Shown: positions 45,101 through 51,207 of the stretch, piece after piece | Layout: the number at the start of each line of letters is the position of its first letter | Position numbering within the stretch: the stretch's first letter is position 1 | Assembly: GCF_905163445.1 (NCBI RefSeq) | Contig: NC_053205.1 | Location: forward strand, 3,348,001-3,412,000 | DNA: 64,000 bases | Origin: Pararge aegeria | Taxonomy: Eukaryota; Arthropoda; Insecta; Lepidoptera; Nymphalidae | Direction of reading: 5' to 3' | Position numbers and translations under genes: made by a program | The notes under the pieces: generated by a model | The model's database searches: none | Told to the model about the DNA's origin: nothing | What the model saw: only the letters and a program-made list of their open reading frames with translations

Positions 45101-48100
45101 TTGGCTTTTTAGTATAATGCTTAGTAAAAGTATTGAATGATATTCTATTTGATTTACTGTTGTTTTACTATCGTAATTAACGTACAGTATTATGGATTGT
45201 GTAAAGTTGCAGGTAACTAGTGAAATATATCCCGCCAAAATTACATATGCATCACGAAATTATACATTCACTCTTAGAACAACGGAACAGTCTCGAGACC
45301 TGTAATGAGTTAGGCTGAATAGTTATATAGCCTTTGCACCTATGCAGATTAAAAAAACAATATTGGCGGGAAAGCGAACAGCGCCATGTTGAATTATTCA
45401 GGGCTGGTAATTCTTACAAATGTCCTTGCCGGCTTACAGAAAATAGAAATATGGGAACTTAGGGCTGTCGCTATTGGCAATCCGTTTTTTGCACAGACTC
45501 AATATTTGATTATTTAATCACTGAAGGCTGAACTTATTATTTTATTTTTATTACACAAAATTATAAAATATATATTCTTCGCATCCTGAAACTCACATGA
45601 GTTTATTAAGAAGCTGTACATTCCTCTAAAATCCAATAAGTTTAAATATATACAATATCATATTTTAACCATTAAAAAGCAATACAGTATACAAAAGGTA
45701 GCGCACTAATAAATCCAGTGTAGGTAATTCTGTACTGCGAGCTATCGCGTCGCTCAGTACCGGTTTGGCGCTGCCTCGAATGCATACGTTATACCAATAT
45801 TACTATGTGTAAAGGTTTTATGTTAGATTTATTTCACGATAATATTTGTTAAGAATGCGTCTTACGTAAATTATTGTGAGGAATTGACACGTAAGAGCTA
45901 AATGTTACATGATGTGACGTCCACACAATTTTTGTTATTAATTTGCTTAAATAGCTGATACCCGCATGGTGATAACGTATCTCACTATGAACTTGCGACA
46001 GGCGTAAAACTCGCGACCAATGCTGCCAAACGTCACATTGCACAAAAAAATAAAAAAGTGACGTTTGATTGCCTGTCGCTACAAACTTGCCATGCTTATA
46101 TCCAGTGGCGTGCATAGAGGGTATGCACAGGGTATGCAGATGATATAAAATGAAGAAAATCTCCGATAAGAGTTATAAAGTACTTGAGGATAGGCATTGT
46201 AAGAGTTATAAAAACCCTACCCTTAAGTATTTGTAGCTCCTACTGAGTATTTTCTTCATATTATATCATCTGCATACCCTGTGCATATCCTCTATGCACG
46301 CCACAGCTTATATCTAACTCATTACGGCATTCCTGATGCCAAGCGGTTTTTTTCTGTGGCAAATAGTTTAACAAATTTAATCTAAGACCTATATTTTATT
46401 TGACACTTCAATTCGATGTTAACACCATTTCAGAATAGAATGGAATAGAAAAACTTTATTGCAACACAACAAAAAAAAGGGAAATACAAGGAAAACAGTA
46501 ATAGTACTTAGTGCTAGGGTGCAAAGGCGGCATTATCACTAAAAGTGATCTTTTAAAGGCAACCTGAGCGTACGAAGCCGATGAAAGAGTGGAAAATGGA
46601 TGGTGCGTAAAGTAAGTTACAAAAAAAAAAAAACAAAAAAAAAAATTTAATATAAACTTACATGAACATACATACTACATTTACATATTAACTACACAAA
46701 TACCAACATAAATTTATATATACTATGATAGATATATATGTTTCAGGTTACAAACTAACATTCAATTAAAAAAAAAAGACGGGTTGCACTCCGGGAGTGC
46801 CGGCAGAAGTGAAAACTTGATTATTAATTAACGTTGAGCATGTTTGATATTTTGGAATGGTTAGGGAATAATTTTGCACCAATTGCTTTATCAGTATAAA
46901 AGTACTATCATTTATGTGGTAGAATACAATATTCATTTATTGCGCTATCGTACACAAACATGACAATTTATATTACATTAAAAATTTAACACTTTAAAAC
47001 TATTACAATTATTTTACATTAAAAAGTTTATCTCTCCGAAAAATCAACTTTCATCCATAATTTCAACGACTTTTTCACCATCATCATTACTAGAACTATC
47101 ATCGCCAATCTCTAAAACTGATACAAAATAGTAAATAAATAATAAATAAATAAATAGTAGATAGCTGTCTACTCTCCATCCGTCTTACGCTTTTTCGATC
47201 AGGTCACGTGTCCTGACGCGAGTTTAAGATTTTATACCCATTACAGAAAAAGTGCTCAACGCCGCTAAAGAAGTTTTCACTTCAAAAAAACGCTTATAGT
47301 AATAAATTTTCACTAAAAATGTAAGCAGTCTGACATAATAGATGCAGCTGTTCACTTATGAGCAAGGTAACTAAAATGCTGGCGCTATCGCCCATTTGAA
47401 TTGATAGAGTTAGCTGTTAGGCTAATCGTTTTTTTTATAAGGTAACTGGGAACATCGTTGGCAACCCTATTCGCCCTTTGGCTAAAAGCGCGCCAATAAA
47501 ACAACAGATTGCCACCATTAACCGTAAGTGTTGCCAGGAGCAAAGGAATTTGTGATAAAATTCCTTCAAATTAACTATTTTGAGTGTTGCAATTAAAAAA
47601 TCATATGCGGTGTTAGCCTAGCGTTCAATTCTACGTCATTTCTTTCGGGAGGACTGATTTCGATGCCGAACAAACTTCTAAATTTCAAGATTTACGTGGT
47701 TACGTGTGTTTTTAATTTAAGCATAAAATATATATTTTTTTAACGGTGAAGTTTTCACTTCACCGTGCGTGGAAACCTGCGTGCCTAGAAGTTCTCCGAA
47801 ATGGATGCAAAGGCGTATGAAGGCCTTAACCCTTTTCTTTCTTACGAAGGCCGATTGGCGCAGTGAGCAGCGACCGACAGTGCTTTCTGAGTCCAGATAG
47901 ATACAACCCAGGCTGTGGGTTCGACTCCCACAACTAGAAAATGTTTGTGTGAGAAACATGAATGTTTTTCAGTGTCTGGGTGTTTATATGCATAATATAA
48001 GTATTTATGTATAGTGGTGGCCGCATTAGTGGACTTCACACACCGTTGAGAACATTATGGAGAACTCTCAGGTGTGCAGGTTTCCTCGCTATGTTTCCCT

Positions 48101-49199
48101 CCCCGTTGATATTTTAATAGCTTAAAACTCACATGTTCAGATGTGCGAGCTGGGATTCAAACTCGCTCCCCCGAAAGTGAAGTCCAAGTCCTACCCACTG
48201 GGCTATAACCGTTTCCCTTTTAAAAATATTCAACAGTCATCTCAGTACCCATAACACAAGCTAAGCTTACTTTGGAGCTAGATAGCGATGTGTGTATTGT
48301 CGTAGTATGTTTATGTATTTATATTTATTTATTTTTAAGTGGAGACCCGTGCACTACGTATGCAGGTGATATAAAATGAAGAAAATCCCCAGGCTTTTTA
48401 TAACCCTTACAATGCCTATCCTTAAGTTTTTTAGAACTCGTACTGAAGATTTTCTTAATTTTTTACCATCTGCAGACCCTGTGCATACCCTCTATGCACG
48501 CCACTGCCTGTAGTGGACCAATAATCGTTTGGTAATGATGAATAAAAAATTAAAAAAAAAAAAAATCTAAATTCAAAATTCATTTATTTCAAGTAGGCAT
48601 ATACCTAAGCAATTTTGAAACGTCAAGTCTGTCTGTTTGTAGTGACTCTACCACCGGTTCGGAAGGCAGATTCTACCGAGAAGAAGCCGGCAAGAAACTC
48701 AGCAGTTGCTCTTTTCCAACATCAAAAATTTACATTTTACATTTTTCTATCTTGTGAGAGAAAAATGAATGCTAAAAAAACATTAAACTTAGCGTTCTGG
48801 CTTCTGCGTCCATCATGCACTTTGGAACCTCTCGGTTTGCTCAGGGATGATGGCAAGAGGAAATGAAGCCAAGTCTGCTATTACAATTATGTGACAGATG
48901 TCTATCAATGACAAAACATCCTGTCAAAAATGGTGCAGCAGTACCTACTCAATACAACGCCAAAAAAAACAGTTCTTTTTTAAGTAATTCAAAAATCATA
49001 TTTCTTCTTCTTCTTCTTTTGATTTATGGCTTTTCGTAGTGCCAAAACAGCACAATGTACTTTGCAAAAATCATATTTCAAATGAGCTTAAAAAGAGACA
49101 GTTATTAATACAAATTTATAGATAATACTTACGTAAGTCCATATTATCGATTTCAGACGTATTATATTTGCCAAGCACTTTGCGACACGGATATTTCAT
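20571..49199 (-). CDS. sim: Single-minded (Sim), bHLH-PAS transcription factor, complete, nine coding exons, 573 aa
   Basis: Sim pairs with Tango/ARNT and activates genes carrying the midline element ACGTG. Exons (5' to 3'): 49199-49133, 44165-43944, 43591-43416, 41316-41201, 38311-38191, 35564-35386, 22876-22770, 21917-21770, 21156-20571; all GT-AG, phases match, total 1722 nt with TGA. Residues 39-97 are the bHLH (KEKSKNAARSRREKE basic region; LPLPSAITSQLDKASVIRL; TTSYLKMRQVFPDG), which distinguishes Sim from Trachealess (SRDAARSRRGKEN, SYLKLRDF in that family). PAS-A is about 110-180 ([37 protein letters not shown]); PAS-B about 250-365 (HSNMFMFRASLDMRLIFLD, TGYEPQDLIEKTLYHYIHG, KGQVTSRYYRFLTKSGGWVW, NSRSSRPHCIVSVNYVL). 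The 195-residue tail is Pro/Asn/Tyr/Ser-rich without a clear domain. Translation could also begin at Met39, where many Sim proteins start. Drosophila and vertebrate relatives are somewhat longer, mainly in the tail. Confidence 0.94.
21555..21650 (-). repeat. SINE-A remnant, antisense
   Basis: Degenerate CAATATACTAAGACAATATA and AACAGCCAGACACTGAAAAT. Confidence 0.4.
21770..21917 (-). CDS. sim: sim exon, PAS-B end (PAC motif)
   Basis: Acceptor ATTGCAG, donor GTGAGC; 148 nt, phase 1 to 2. Encodes LTKGQVTSRYYRFLTKSGGW, VWMQSYATIVHNSRSSRPHC and IVSVNYVL. Confidence 0.97.
22595..22752 (+). mobile_element. LINE 3' end fragment
   Basis: CAAATCAAGAGTGAATAAGC, TCTAGGCAAGCGCGCT, CTTACCATCAGGTTGTGATT and an A run; the same family as 24530-24715. 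Confidence 0.6.
22770..22876 (-). CDS. sim: sim exon, PAS-B middle
   Basis: Acceptor CGTTACAG, donor GTGAGT; 107 nt, phase 2 to 1. Encodes VASLTGYEPQDLIEKTLYHY and IHGTDVLHMRYSHCT. Confidence 0.96.
23013..23431 (+). mobile_element. Helitron H1 (Lep1-like)
   Basis: 5' TCCAAGTAATATTATAAATG, internal CTCATGAAACTTTGTACACG, 3' GACGAAGTCGCGGGAAACAG + CTAG followed by T. Confidence 0.8.
23455..23660 (+). repeat. Helitron-like or other short repeat with (CTGT)n
   Basis: TGTCTGTCTGTCTGTCTGTC then CGTGAAACTACTAAACGGAT and TATCCCGATAAAC, phrases shared with short non-autonomous Helitrons. Termini not found. Confidence 0.3.
23755..24162 (+). mobile_element. LINE-B 3' end
   Basis: ATTACCAAATGAAATCTTTG (LINE ORF end), AGACCAGGGCGCCTTTGGAA, TGATAGGCCTAGGTGAATAA. 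Confidence 0.75.
24520..24715 (+). mobile_element. LINE C-terminal fragment and poly(A)
   Basis: Frame with IRTAKAWNALPSSVFPDTYN and LGTFKSRVNTHLLGKRA, then CTTACCATCAGG and poly(A). Confidence 0.7.
24975..25280 (+). repeat. SINE-D
   Basis: GAGGTTCGATTCCCGGCAGG, GGCCGTGGCTAGTTACCACC, GCCGCGTAGAACCCTATTAG, tail ACTTACCACCAGGTAATATC. Confidence 0.75.
25455..25745 (-). repeat. SINE-C, antisense
   Basis: ATCAACCCTTTATCGGCCCA, CCGTAGTCCACCACGCTGGC, CTCTCAGGCATGCAGGTTTC, and antisense B box GGGAGTCGAACTCGG. Confidence 0.8.
25820..26276 (+). mobile_element. Helitron H1 (Lep1-like), full length
   Basis: TCCCTACTAATATTATAAATG at the 5' end and GACGAAGTCGCGGGCAACAG + CTAG at the 3' end, followed by T. 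Confidence 0.85.
26335..26680 (-). repeat. SINE-A antisense, split by Helitron H3
   Basis: 3' part 26335-26439 (TACTACGACAATACACACAT ... ATATACATAAA) and the remainder 26619-26680 (TTATAATATACAGATAAACA ...) are collinear with intact copies once the insert is ignored. Confidence 0.8.
26440..26618 (+). mobile_element. Helitron H3, 179 bp, inside SINE-A
   Basis: Begins TCTTATATCTTTAAACGAGC, ends with hairpin GTGCA...TGCAC then GGGTCAGCTAG. Host A on the left and T on the right, the known Helitron target. Confidence 0.85.
26685..26768 (+). mobile_element. LINE-B extreme 3' end
   Basis: CGCCTGTGATAGGCCTACAT then GAATAAAGAAATTTTTAATT. Confidence 0.6.
27270..27645 (-). repeat. SINE-C, antisense
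   Basis: AACGAGAAGGGGTTAAGGCC, CTCTCAGGCATGCAGGTTTC, GCTGGGATTCGAACTCGGCC, CCCACTGGGCTATCACCGTG. Confidence 0.8.
27660..28985. other. sim intron, mostly unique-looking
   Basis: No LINE/SINE recognised. Includes ATATATA-rich DNA at 27780-27870 and the TGACGTGTCA cluster at 28210. Confidence 0.4.
28210..28236 (+). promoter_or_regulatory. TGACGTGTCA x2 plus TGACTCA cluster in the large sim intron
   Basis: Two abutting TGACGTGTCA decamers (28210-28219, 28220-28229) run straight into TGACTCA (28230-28236). ACGTG is the known Sim:Tgo/CME core and TGACTCA a consensus bZIP (AP-1) site. Binding is inferred. Confidence 0.35.
29040..29280 (+). mobile_element. LINE-B 3' end
   Basis: TTTTGTGGGCTCTTCTTAGA, CCAGGGCGCGTTTGGAAGCT, CCTGTAATAGGGTCTACCTG. 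Confidence 0.7.
29360..29592 (-). repeat. SINE-A, antisense
   Basis: CACCTAGCCCCAAAGTATGC, CACTGAAAAACATTCAAGTT, antisense B box GTTGTGGGAATCGAACCCCC, ending AACTGCGCCATTCGGCCGTC. Confidence 0.8.
30050..30447 (+). mobile_element. Helitron H2, full length
   Basis: 5' TCTATCTATCTATATATATA, internal ATAGGCTCCGAAACGGCTGG, 3' hairpin AGCCCGGCGAAGCGGGCT, then GGGTACGCTAG and T. Confidence 0.85.
30459..30832 (-). mobile_element. MITE M1, reverse orientation
   Basis: AAGTACATTATTGACTGTCT, GTTGTCAAAAGTAAACACTT and right end CCGTTACACGTTGTA mirror the copies at 7236 and 9690. Confidence 0.7.
30965..31850. repeat. about 300-bp tandem array, three degenerate units
   Basis: Blocks recur near 31005, 31297 and 31618 (GAACTGCGACGGTATCTGTT type), near 31046, 31342 and 31667 (GTAACTCTTTATGGTTTATG type) and near 31190, 31480 and 31797 (CCCACCACGCTGCTT type). 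Confidence 0.75.
32269..32715 (-). repeat. 147-bp tandem repeat, three units, with an open frame
   Basis: GAGCCCTG recurs at 32381, 32528 and 32675, exactly 147 bp apart. Because 147 is divisible by three, a 148-codon frame stays open on the - strand with the 49-residue unit RSGLQCEEAPHNTRFL ... NPTKQKVFEF. No known domain, no splice support. Confidence 0.85.
33175..33785 (-). mobile_element. LINE-C 3' region with C-terminal ORF
   Basis: - strand frame: YRLRKVQGSFVGLSIRFYNM, IPKVILDLPMHKFKEFVKTH, then the 3' UTR block CACCGGTTCGGAAGGCAGAT in antisense. Confidence 0.8.
33786..35385. other. sim intron, no gene recognised
   Basis: 34098-34215 repeats 32689-32800 (GACACCTATGGCAAAYCGCACT ... TTATTAGTTCACGGC). 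The rest is AT-rich DNA without recognised elements. Confidence 0.4.
35386..35564 (-). CDS. sim: sim exon, start of PAS-B
   Basis: Acceptor TTCCAG, donor GTAAGG; 179 nt, phase 0 to 2. Encodes VIHCSGYLRARRF, GLVAVGHSLPPSAVTELKL and HSNMFMFRASLDMRLIFLDA. Its downstream intron is 12.5 kb. Confidence 0.97.
35670..35860 (+). repeat. SINE-A, 5'-truncated
   Basis: Lacks the tRNA head; starts near GATGAACATGAATGTTTTTC and runs to TGTGTATTGTCGTAGTATAT. Confidence 0.75.
36045..36192. repeat. (GT)n / GTGTGCGC microsatellite
   Basis: About 150 bp of interrupted GT repeat with GCGC interspersions (GTGTGAGTGTGCGCGC repeated twice). Confidence 0.9.
36355..36512 (-). repeat. SINE-A, antisense, degenerate
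   Basis: AACAGATGAACACC-type middle, antisense B box TTGTGGGAATCGAACCCATA, end CACTGCGTCAATCGGCCGTC. Confidence 0.7.
36775..36852 (-). repeat. SINE-C head, antisense
   Basis: TTGGATTCGAACTCGGCCCT and CCAACTGGGTTATCACCGCT. Confidence 0.65.
37030..37562 (-). mobile_element. LINE-B split by a LINE-C insertion
   Basis: LINE-B antisense 37030-37130 (TTCTTTATTCCAAGAGACAC ... AAAATATGACATA), LINE-C antisense 37131-37550, then LINE-B resumes at ACATAGGAGTGAGTTACACC. Confidence 0.75.
37555..38110. repeat. about 190-bp tandem array (three units) from LINE-B sequence
   Basis: GTGAGTT starts units at 37571, 37763 and 37953 (192 and 190 bp apart). Each contains CCAAACGCGCCCTGGTCTAA and CATTCTTCCATTCGTTCGTT; the units are nearly identical. 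Confidence 0.85.
38191..38311 (-). CDS. sim: sim exon between PAS-A and PAS-B
   Basis: Acceptor TTCCAG, donor GTGAGC; 121 nt, phase 2 to 0. Encodes ECERAFFIRMKCVLAKRNAG and LTTSGYK, the conserved segment after PAS-A in Sim/NPAS proteins. Confidence 0.96.
38335..38460 (+). repeat. SINE-D, partial
   Basis: TTACCACGCTACCGACAAAG, GCTAAGCGATTTAGCGTTAC, GATGTCGCATAGAAA. Confidence 0.65.
38615..39008 (+). mobile_element. Helitron H2, full length
   Basis: TCTATATATATACTCG at the 5' end, internal CGTATAGGCTCCGAAACGGC. The 3' hairpin AGCCCGGCGAAGCTGGGTT is broken by an extra GTGGTGG-like stretch, then TACGCTAG and T. Confidence 0.8.
39026..39186 (-). mobile_element. Helitron H3, truncated
   Basis: - strand 3' end GCAGGCGAAGTTGCACGGGT + CAGCTAG, internal GGGGTTTCGGGGGCGATAAA. 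The 5' part is missing. Confidence 0.75.
39280..39420 (+). mobile_element. LINE C-terminal ORF fragment
   Basis: Frame with GARIYNKLPSDIKEAKSTFI then FKNKN, a non-LTR reverse-transcriptase C-terminus. Confidence 0.55.
39561..39645 (-). mobile_element. Helitron H1 3' fragment
   Basis: CTAGCTGTTGCCCGCGACTT followed by CGTCTGCGTTAGATTTTG; truncated after about 80 bp. Confidence 0.7.
39700..39865. repeat. short Helitron-like repeat fragment
   Basis: TTGGACCAGACTGCTCACGG, GTTAAGTAGTTTAGGAGTCC and CAAACATCGTGACAGGAGAT, phrases I recognise from a butterfly Helitron family. Confidence 0.4.
40210..40455 (+). mobile_element. LINE-C 3' end
   Basis: GAGTTTCTTGCCGGCTTCTT, TCTGCCTTCCGAACCGGTGG, then AAATTTTGAATTTTTTGAAT. 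Confidence 0.75.
40860..41112 (+). mobile_element. LINE-B 3' end with (TTTGAC)n tail
   Basis: GTTGTGGGCTTCTTCTTAGA, ACGCGTTTGGAACCCTCGTA, GGCCTACTTGAATAAAGATA and TTTGACTTTGACTTTGAC. Confidence 0.8.
41201..41316 (-). CDS. sim: sim exon, PAS-A C-terminal half
   Basis: Acceptor TACACAG, donor GTGAGT; 116 nt, phase 0 to 2. Encodes [20 protein letters not shown] and the linker LSLQHPHTYIVPPSL. Confidence 0.95.
41430..42082. repeat. SINE-C(-), SINE-A(+), SINE-C(-) cluster
   Basis: 41430-41575 partial antisense SINE-C. 41578-41835 sense SINE-A (GTGGCGCAGTGGTCAGCGAC ... TATTGTCGTAGTGTATA). 41838-42080 antisense SINE-C to GGGATTCGAACTCGGCCCC. Confidence 0.8.
42150..42530. repeat. probable DNA-transposon derivative
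   Basis: Right end TCTCGCTTATCCAGGTTTGA-CTGTA resembles Tc1/pogo-type ends. GCGAGTAACTCGGG and CTCTATAAGCGAGAATGAGA occur just inside. No transposase frame. Confidence 0.4.
42654..42697. repeat. perfect 18-bp hairpin, 8-nt loop, in sim intron
   Basis: GAACTCTGACAAAAGCGA (42654-42671) and its exact reverse complement (42680-42697). Confidence 0.9.
43075..43340 (-). repeat. SINE-A, antisense
   Basis: TACGACAATACATCGCCATC, AACACCCAGACACTGAAAAA, GTGGGAGTCGAACCCACGGC, CTGCGTCAATCGGCCGTC. Confidence 0.8.
43416..43591 (-). CDS. sim: sim exon, linker and start of PAS-A
   Basis: Acceptor CCCCAG, donor GTACGA; 176 nt, phase 1 to 0. Encodes a short Ala/Pro linker (AWGAAPPPPQP), then [20 protein letters not shown] and KIMYISETASVHLGLSQ, the PAS-A core. 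Confidence 0.95.
43944..44165 (-). CDS. sim: sim bHLH exon
   Basis: Acceptor CTTCCAG, donor GTAAGT; 222 nt, phase 1 to 1. Holds an internal Met codon at 44118 followed by KEKSKNAARSRREKENAEF and the rest of the bHLH domain through YLKMRQVFPD. If transcripts begin in intron 1, translation would start at 44118 (535-aa product). Confidence 0.97.
44368..44400. repeat. perfect 15-bp hairpin, 3-nt loop, 200 bp from the sim bHLH exon
   Basis: TAAGTTTTTAAGTCG - CAC - CGACTTAAAAACTTA. Confidence 0.9.
44670..45410. repeat. spaced direct repeat in sim intron 1
   Basis: 44675-44830 and 45250-45410 share AAATTATACATTCAC, TATATTGGCGGGAAA/AATATTGGCGGGAAA and ACAGCGCCATKTTGA-like blocks in the same order. 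Confidence 0.6.
46105..46304. mobile_element. MITE M3, foldback, 200 bp
   Basis: Ends GTGGCGTGCATAGAGG... and ...CCTCTATGCACGCCAC, with arms of about 55 bp including GATGATATAAAATGAAGAAA and its complement. Confidence 0.85.
46430..46630 (-). repeat. LINE 3' end, antisense
   Basis: AAAACTTTATTGCAACACAA, GGCGGCATTATCACTAAAAG, TGATCTTTTAAAGGCAACCT. Confidence 0.55.
46800..47840. other. sim intron 1, no recognised element
   Basis: AT-rich, no convincing ORF or known repeat. Confidence 0.4.
47845..48335 (+). repeat. SINE-A split by an antisense SINE-C
   Basis: SINE-A 47848-48014 (GATTGGCGCAGTGAGCAGCG ... AAGTATTTATGTATA) and 48228-48335 (AAAATATTCAACAGTCATCT ... GTCGTAGTATG) flank a SINE-C antisense copy (48015-48225; GAACATTATGGAGAACTCTC, CCCACTGGGCTATAACCG). 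Confidence 0.8.
48340..48545 (+). repeat. SINE-C tail split by MITE M3
   Basis: GTGGAGACCCGTGCAC, then M3 (about 48356-48508: GATATAAAATGAAGAAAATC ... ACCCTCTATGCACGCCACTG), then TGTAGTGGACCAATAATCG, the rest of the SINE-C tail. Confidence 0.65.
48565..48800 (-). mobile_element. LINE-C 3' end
   Basis: AAATTCATTTATTTCAAGTA, CCACCGGTTCGGAAGGCAGA, GCCGGCAAGAAACTCAGCAG. Confidence 0.75.
49133..49199 (-). CDS. sim: sim first coding exon (N-terminal 22 codons)
   Basis: ATG at 49199; 67 nt, then a GTAAGT donor, phase 1. Encodes MKYPCRKVLGKYNTSEIDN then MDL, joining in frame to PCRKEQHRSYGVTAAI in the next exon. The perfect donor and the phase match support it, but it is short and I have no homology for it. 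The motif PCRK appears in both exon 1 and the start of exon 2. Confidence 0.6.
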
Positions 49200-50815
49200 T
49201 ATAAATTAATAAATAATCTGTGGAAATAGGTATTTCCACTTAGTTATTAATTGTTATCTGTTGAATTAACAAATTAATTGTTTTGAAATTCAAACGTTTC
49301 GTATCATAATACCAGATTGTTTCAGAACGTTGCTTTTCGAACGTTAAAAAATTTGATAAACGTACTGAAACTTACTTTTACTAAGACAATATTTGAAAAT
49401 CAAATGTATTCACGTTTGATAACAGAATTTAAAAACGAAACAATTCTTTTTATACAAAATAACTGCACATTCCTAAATTGATTGATAAAAGTTATTAAAC
49501 TCTAATTAAACCAAGTATTTTTGAATTACGAACGCGTCACAACTTAACGGAAAATTCGTCGACGTCCGGGTAGTTTTCGAACGTAGCGCACTTAAAAAAA
49601 AATGCACCTTACACTAACAGGTTCAAATGCGTACTGGCTGAAAACACACCTTCCTTCCTAATGTCCGTTTCCGAAAAAAAAATCGACGGAACTTTAGAAC
49701 AGGTACAATGGCTGTCACAGAACCCGCATAGATTTGACGACTTCGACAATATAATTCCATTGTTATTCTGTTAATACTGTTGACGTCCCTATCTTGTTAC
49801 GTAACGGTTTGGGAGAGAAAAAAATGCGAAATGCCATTTTAATAACCGATGGTGTTTGTCAAAGGTCGCTATCAAAAAGCAATGTACGATATCGTAACAC
49901 AGTCAAAGGTATTTCATAGAATTCATAGACTAAAACGAATCCCACGAAAACGTTGGCTATCATCCCAGGGAAACCAACGGTTTCCACAAGATTTGTAAAC
50001 AACCGTAATAAACGTGGACAAAGAAAGAAATTATAATGGTAAACCCTACATAAATCAGAGATTTATGTTTGGTTGAGAAATTGATAACTAAAATAATTCA
50101 AAACTCGTACAATAGGCATCAATGTGTCATAAAATAATCTAAAGACAAAATAAACATTCGCGAAATAAAAAAAAGCGTTTCGAATTTCGAATCAAATTGT
50201 CACCTCGTAAACCTTTTGACGTTTTCACGATCCAAGATGGCCGCGTACAGATATGCAAATACCAGACAATTTATTGATTCTTTTCAAACGTTACGACCCG
50301 TGTGACATGTCCACGCATAACTGTTGCTCATTATTATTATATTTATAATAATTACAAACGCCTGCGTTGTCCAGATAGCTTTGAATGTGTTAACAGAGAT
50401 GCCACTTGCAGATAATCTCATGTACAAGGAATAATCTACGAAAAAACTGAAATGGGATCTAATCTTCTTTATTCAAAAAGATCTGCCACAGACCGTGAAG
50501 CGTTTTGTTTTTTTTTTGTCATTTAACTACAAGTTAGCCTTAAACTTCAATACCTCTTGTGGTAGGTTCTGATGAAGTCAAAGTTGGAAGGGGAATAATT
50601 ATAGGCATATTTTGTTTCTAAGCGAAATCTTTTATTGTTTTTAGCCAAATTCATAAGTGATGTTAAATAACCTTTGACCTACTCGTATTAACAAGCTATT
50701 TGAATACGGAACAAAAAGGCAAAAGTCATAAAGAAAAATTTACTGAAAATAAAGTAATAACGCAGGCGGGCGATGCGTTGCGGTAGTTTTGTTTATAAAC
50801 AAATAATAAATTAAT
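49200..50815. other. sim 5' flank, unique-looking
   Basis: Longest stretch in the window in which I recognise no mobile element. It probably holds the promoter for the exon-1 transcript. Two ACGTG cores (near 49407 and 50013) are no more than chance would give. Confidence 0.4.
49446..49454 (-). promoter_or_regulatory. possible TATA box upstream of sim exon 1
   Basis: TATAAAAAG on the - strand about 250 nt upstream of the exon-1 ATG. Plausible spacing, but such strings are common in this AT-rich DNA. Confidence 0.2.
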
Positions 50816-50817
50816 AA

Positions 50818-51066
50818 ATATACTACGACAATACACACATCGCCTTCTAGCCCCACAGTAAGCGTAGTTGTGTTATGGGTACTAAGATAGCTGTGGATTA
50901 TTTTTTTCTCATTAAAATACATATCAATACTTATTTTATATAGATAAACACCCAGACACTGAAAAACAATCATCGTTATCGCACAAACATTTTCCAGTTG
51001 TGGGAATCGAACCCACGGCCTAGGACTCAAAGCAGGGTCGCTGCCCACTGCGCCAGTCGGCCGTTA
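50818..51066 (-). repeat. SINE-A, antisense
   Basis: ACTACGACAATACACACATC to CCACTGCGCCAGTCGGCCGT. Confidence 0.85.
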
Positions 51067-51088
51067 TTTGACGGCCGACTGGCGCAGT
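51047..51088. repeat. perfect 18-bp inverted repeat of the SINE-A 5' end
   Basis: ACTGCGCCAGTCGGCCGT - TATTTG - ACGGCCGACTGGCGCAGT; a second, inverted SINE-A head of only 18 bp faces the full copy. Confidence 0.9.
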
Positions 51089-51090
51089 AG

Positions 51091-51145
51091 CTAGCTGTTG
51101 CCGGCAACTTTGATTGCTTTTGTTCTGTGTTTGTTTTTAATTCGC
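51091..51145 (-). mobile_element. Helitron H1 3' fragment
   Basis: CTAGCTGTTGCCGGCAACTT, then degenerate; starts 3 bp after the inverted SINE head. Confidence 0.5.
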
Positions 51146-51207
51146 GGGAATCATTTATTTTCCCGGGCTCCAAAATTATATGTAGTGTGTCACCAAGATG
51201 TCAAGTT

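Noticed and set aside
49400..50020. Two ACGTG cores upstream of sim as autoregulatory sites
   Set aside because: About two are expected by chance in this length on two strands.
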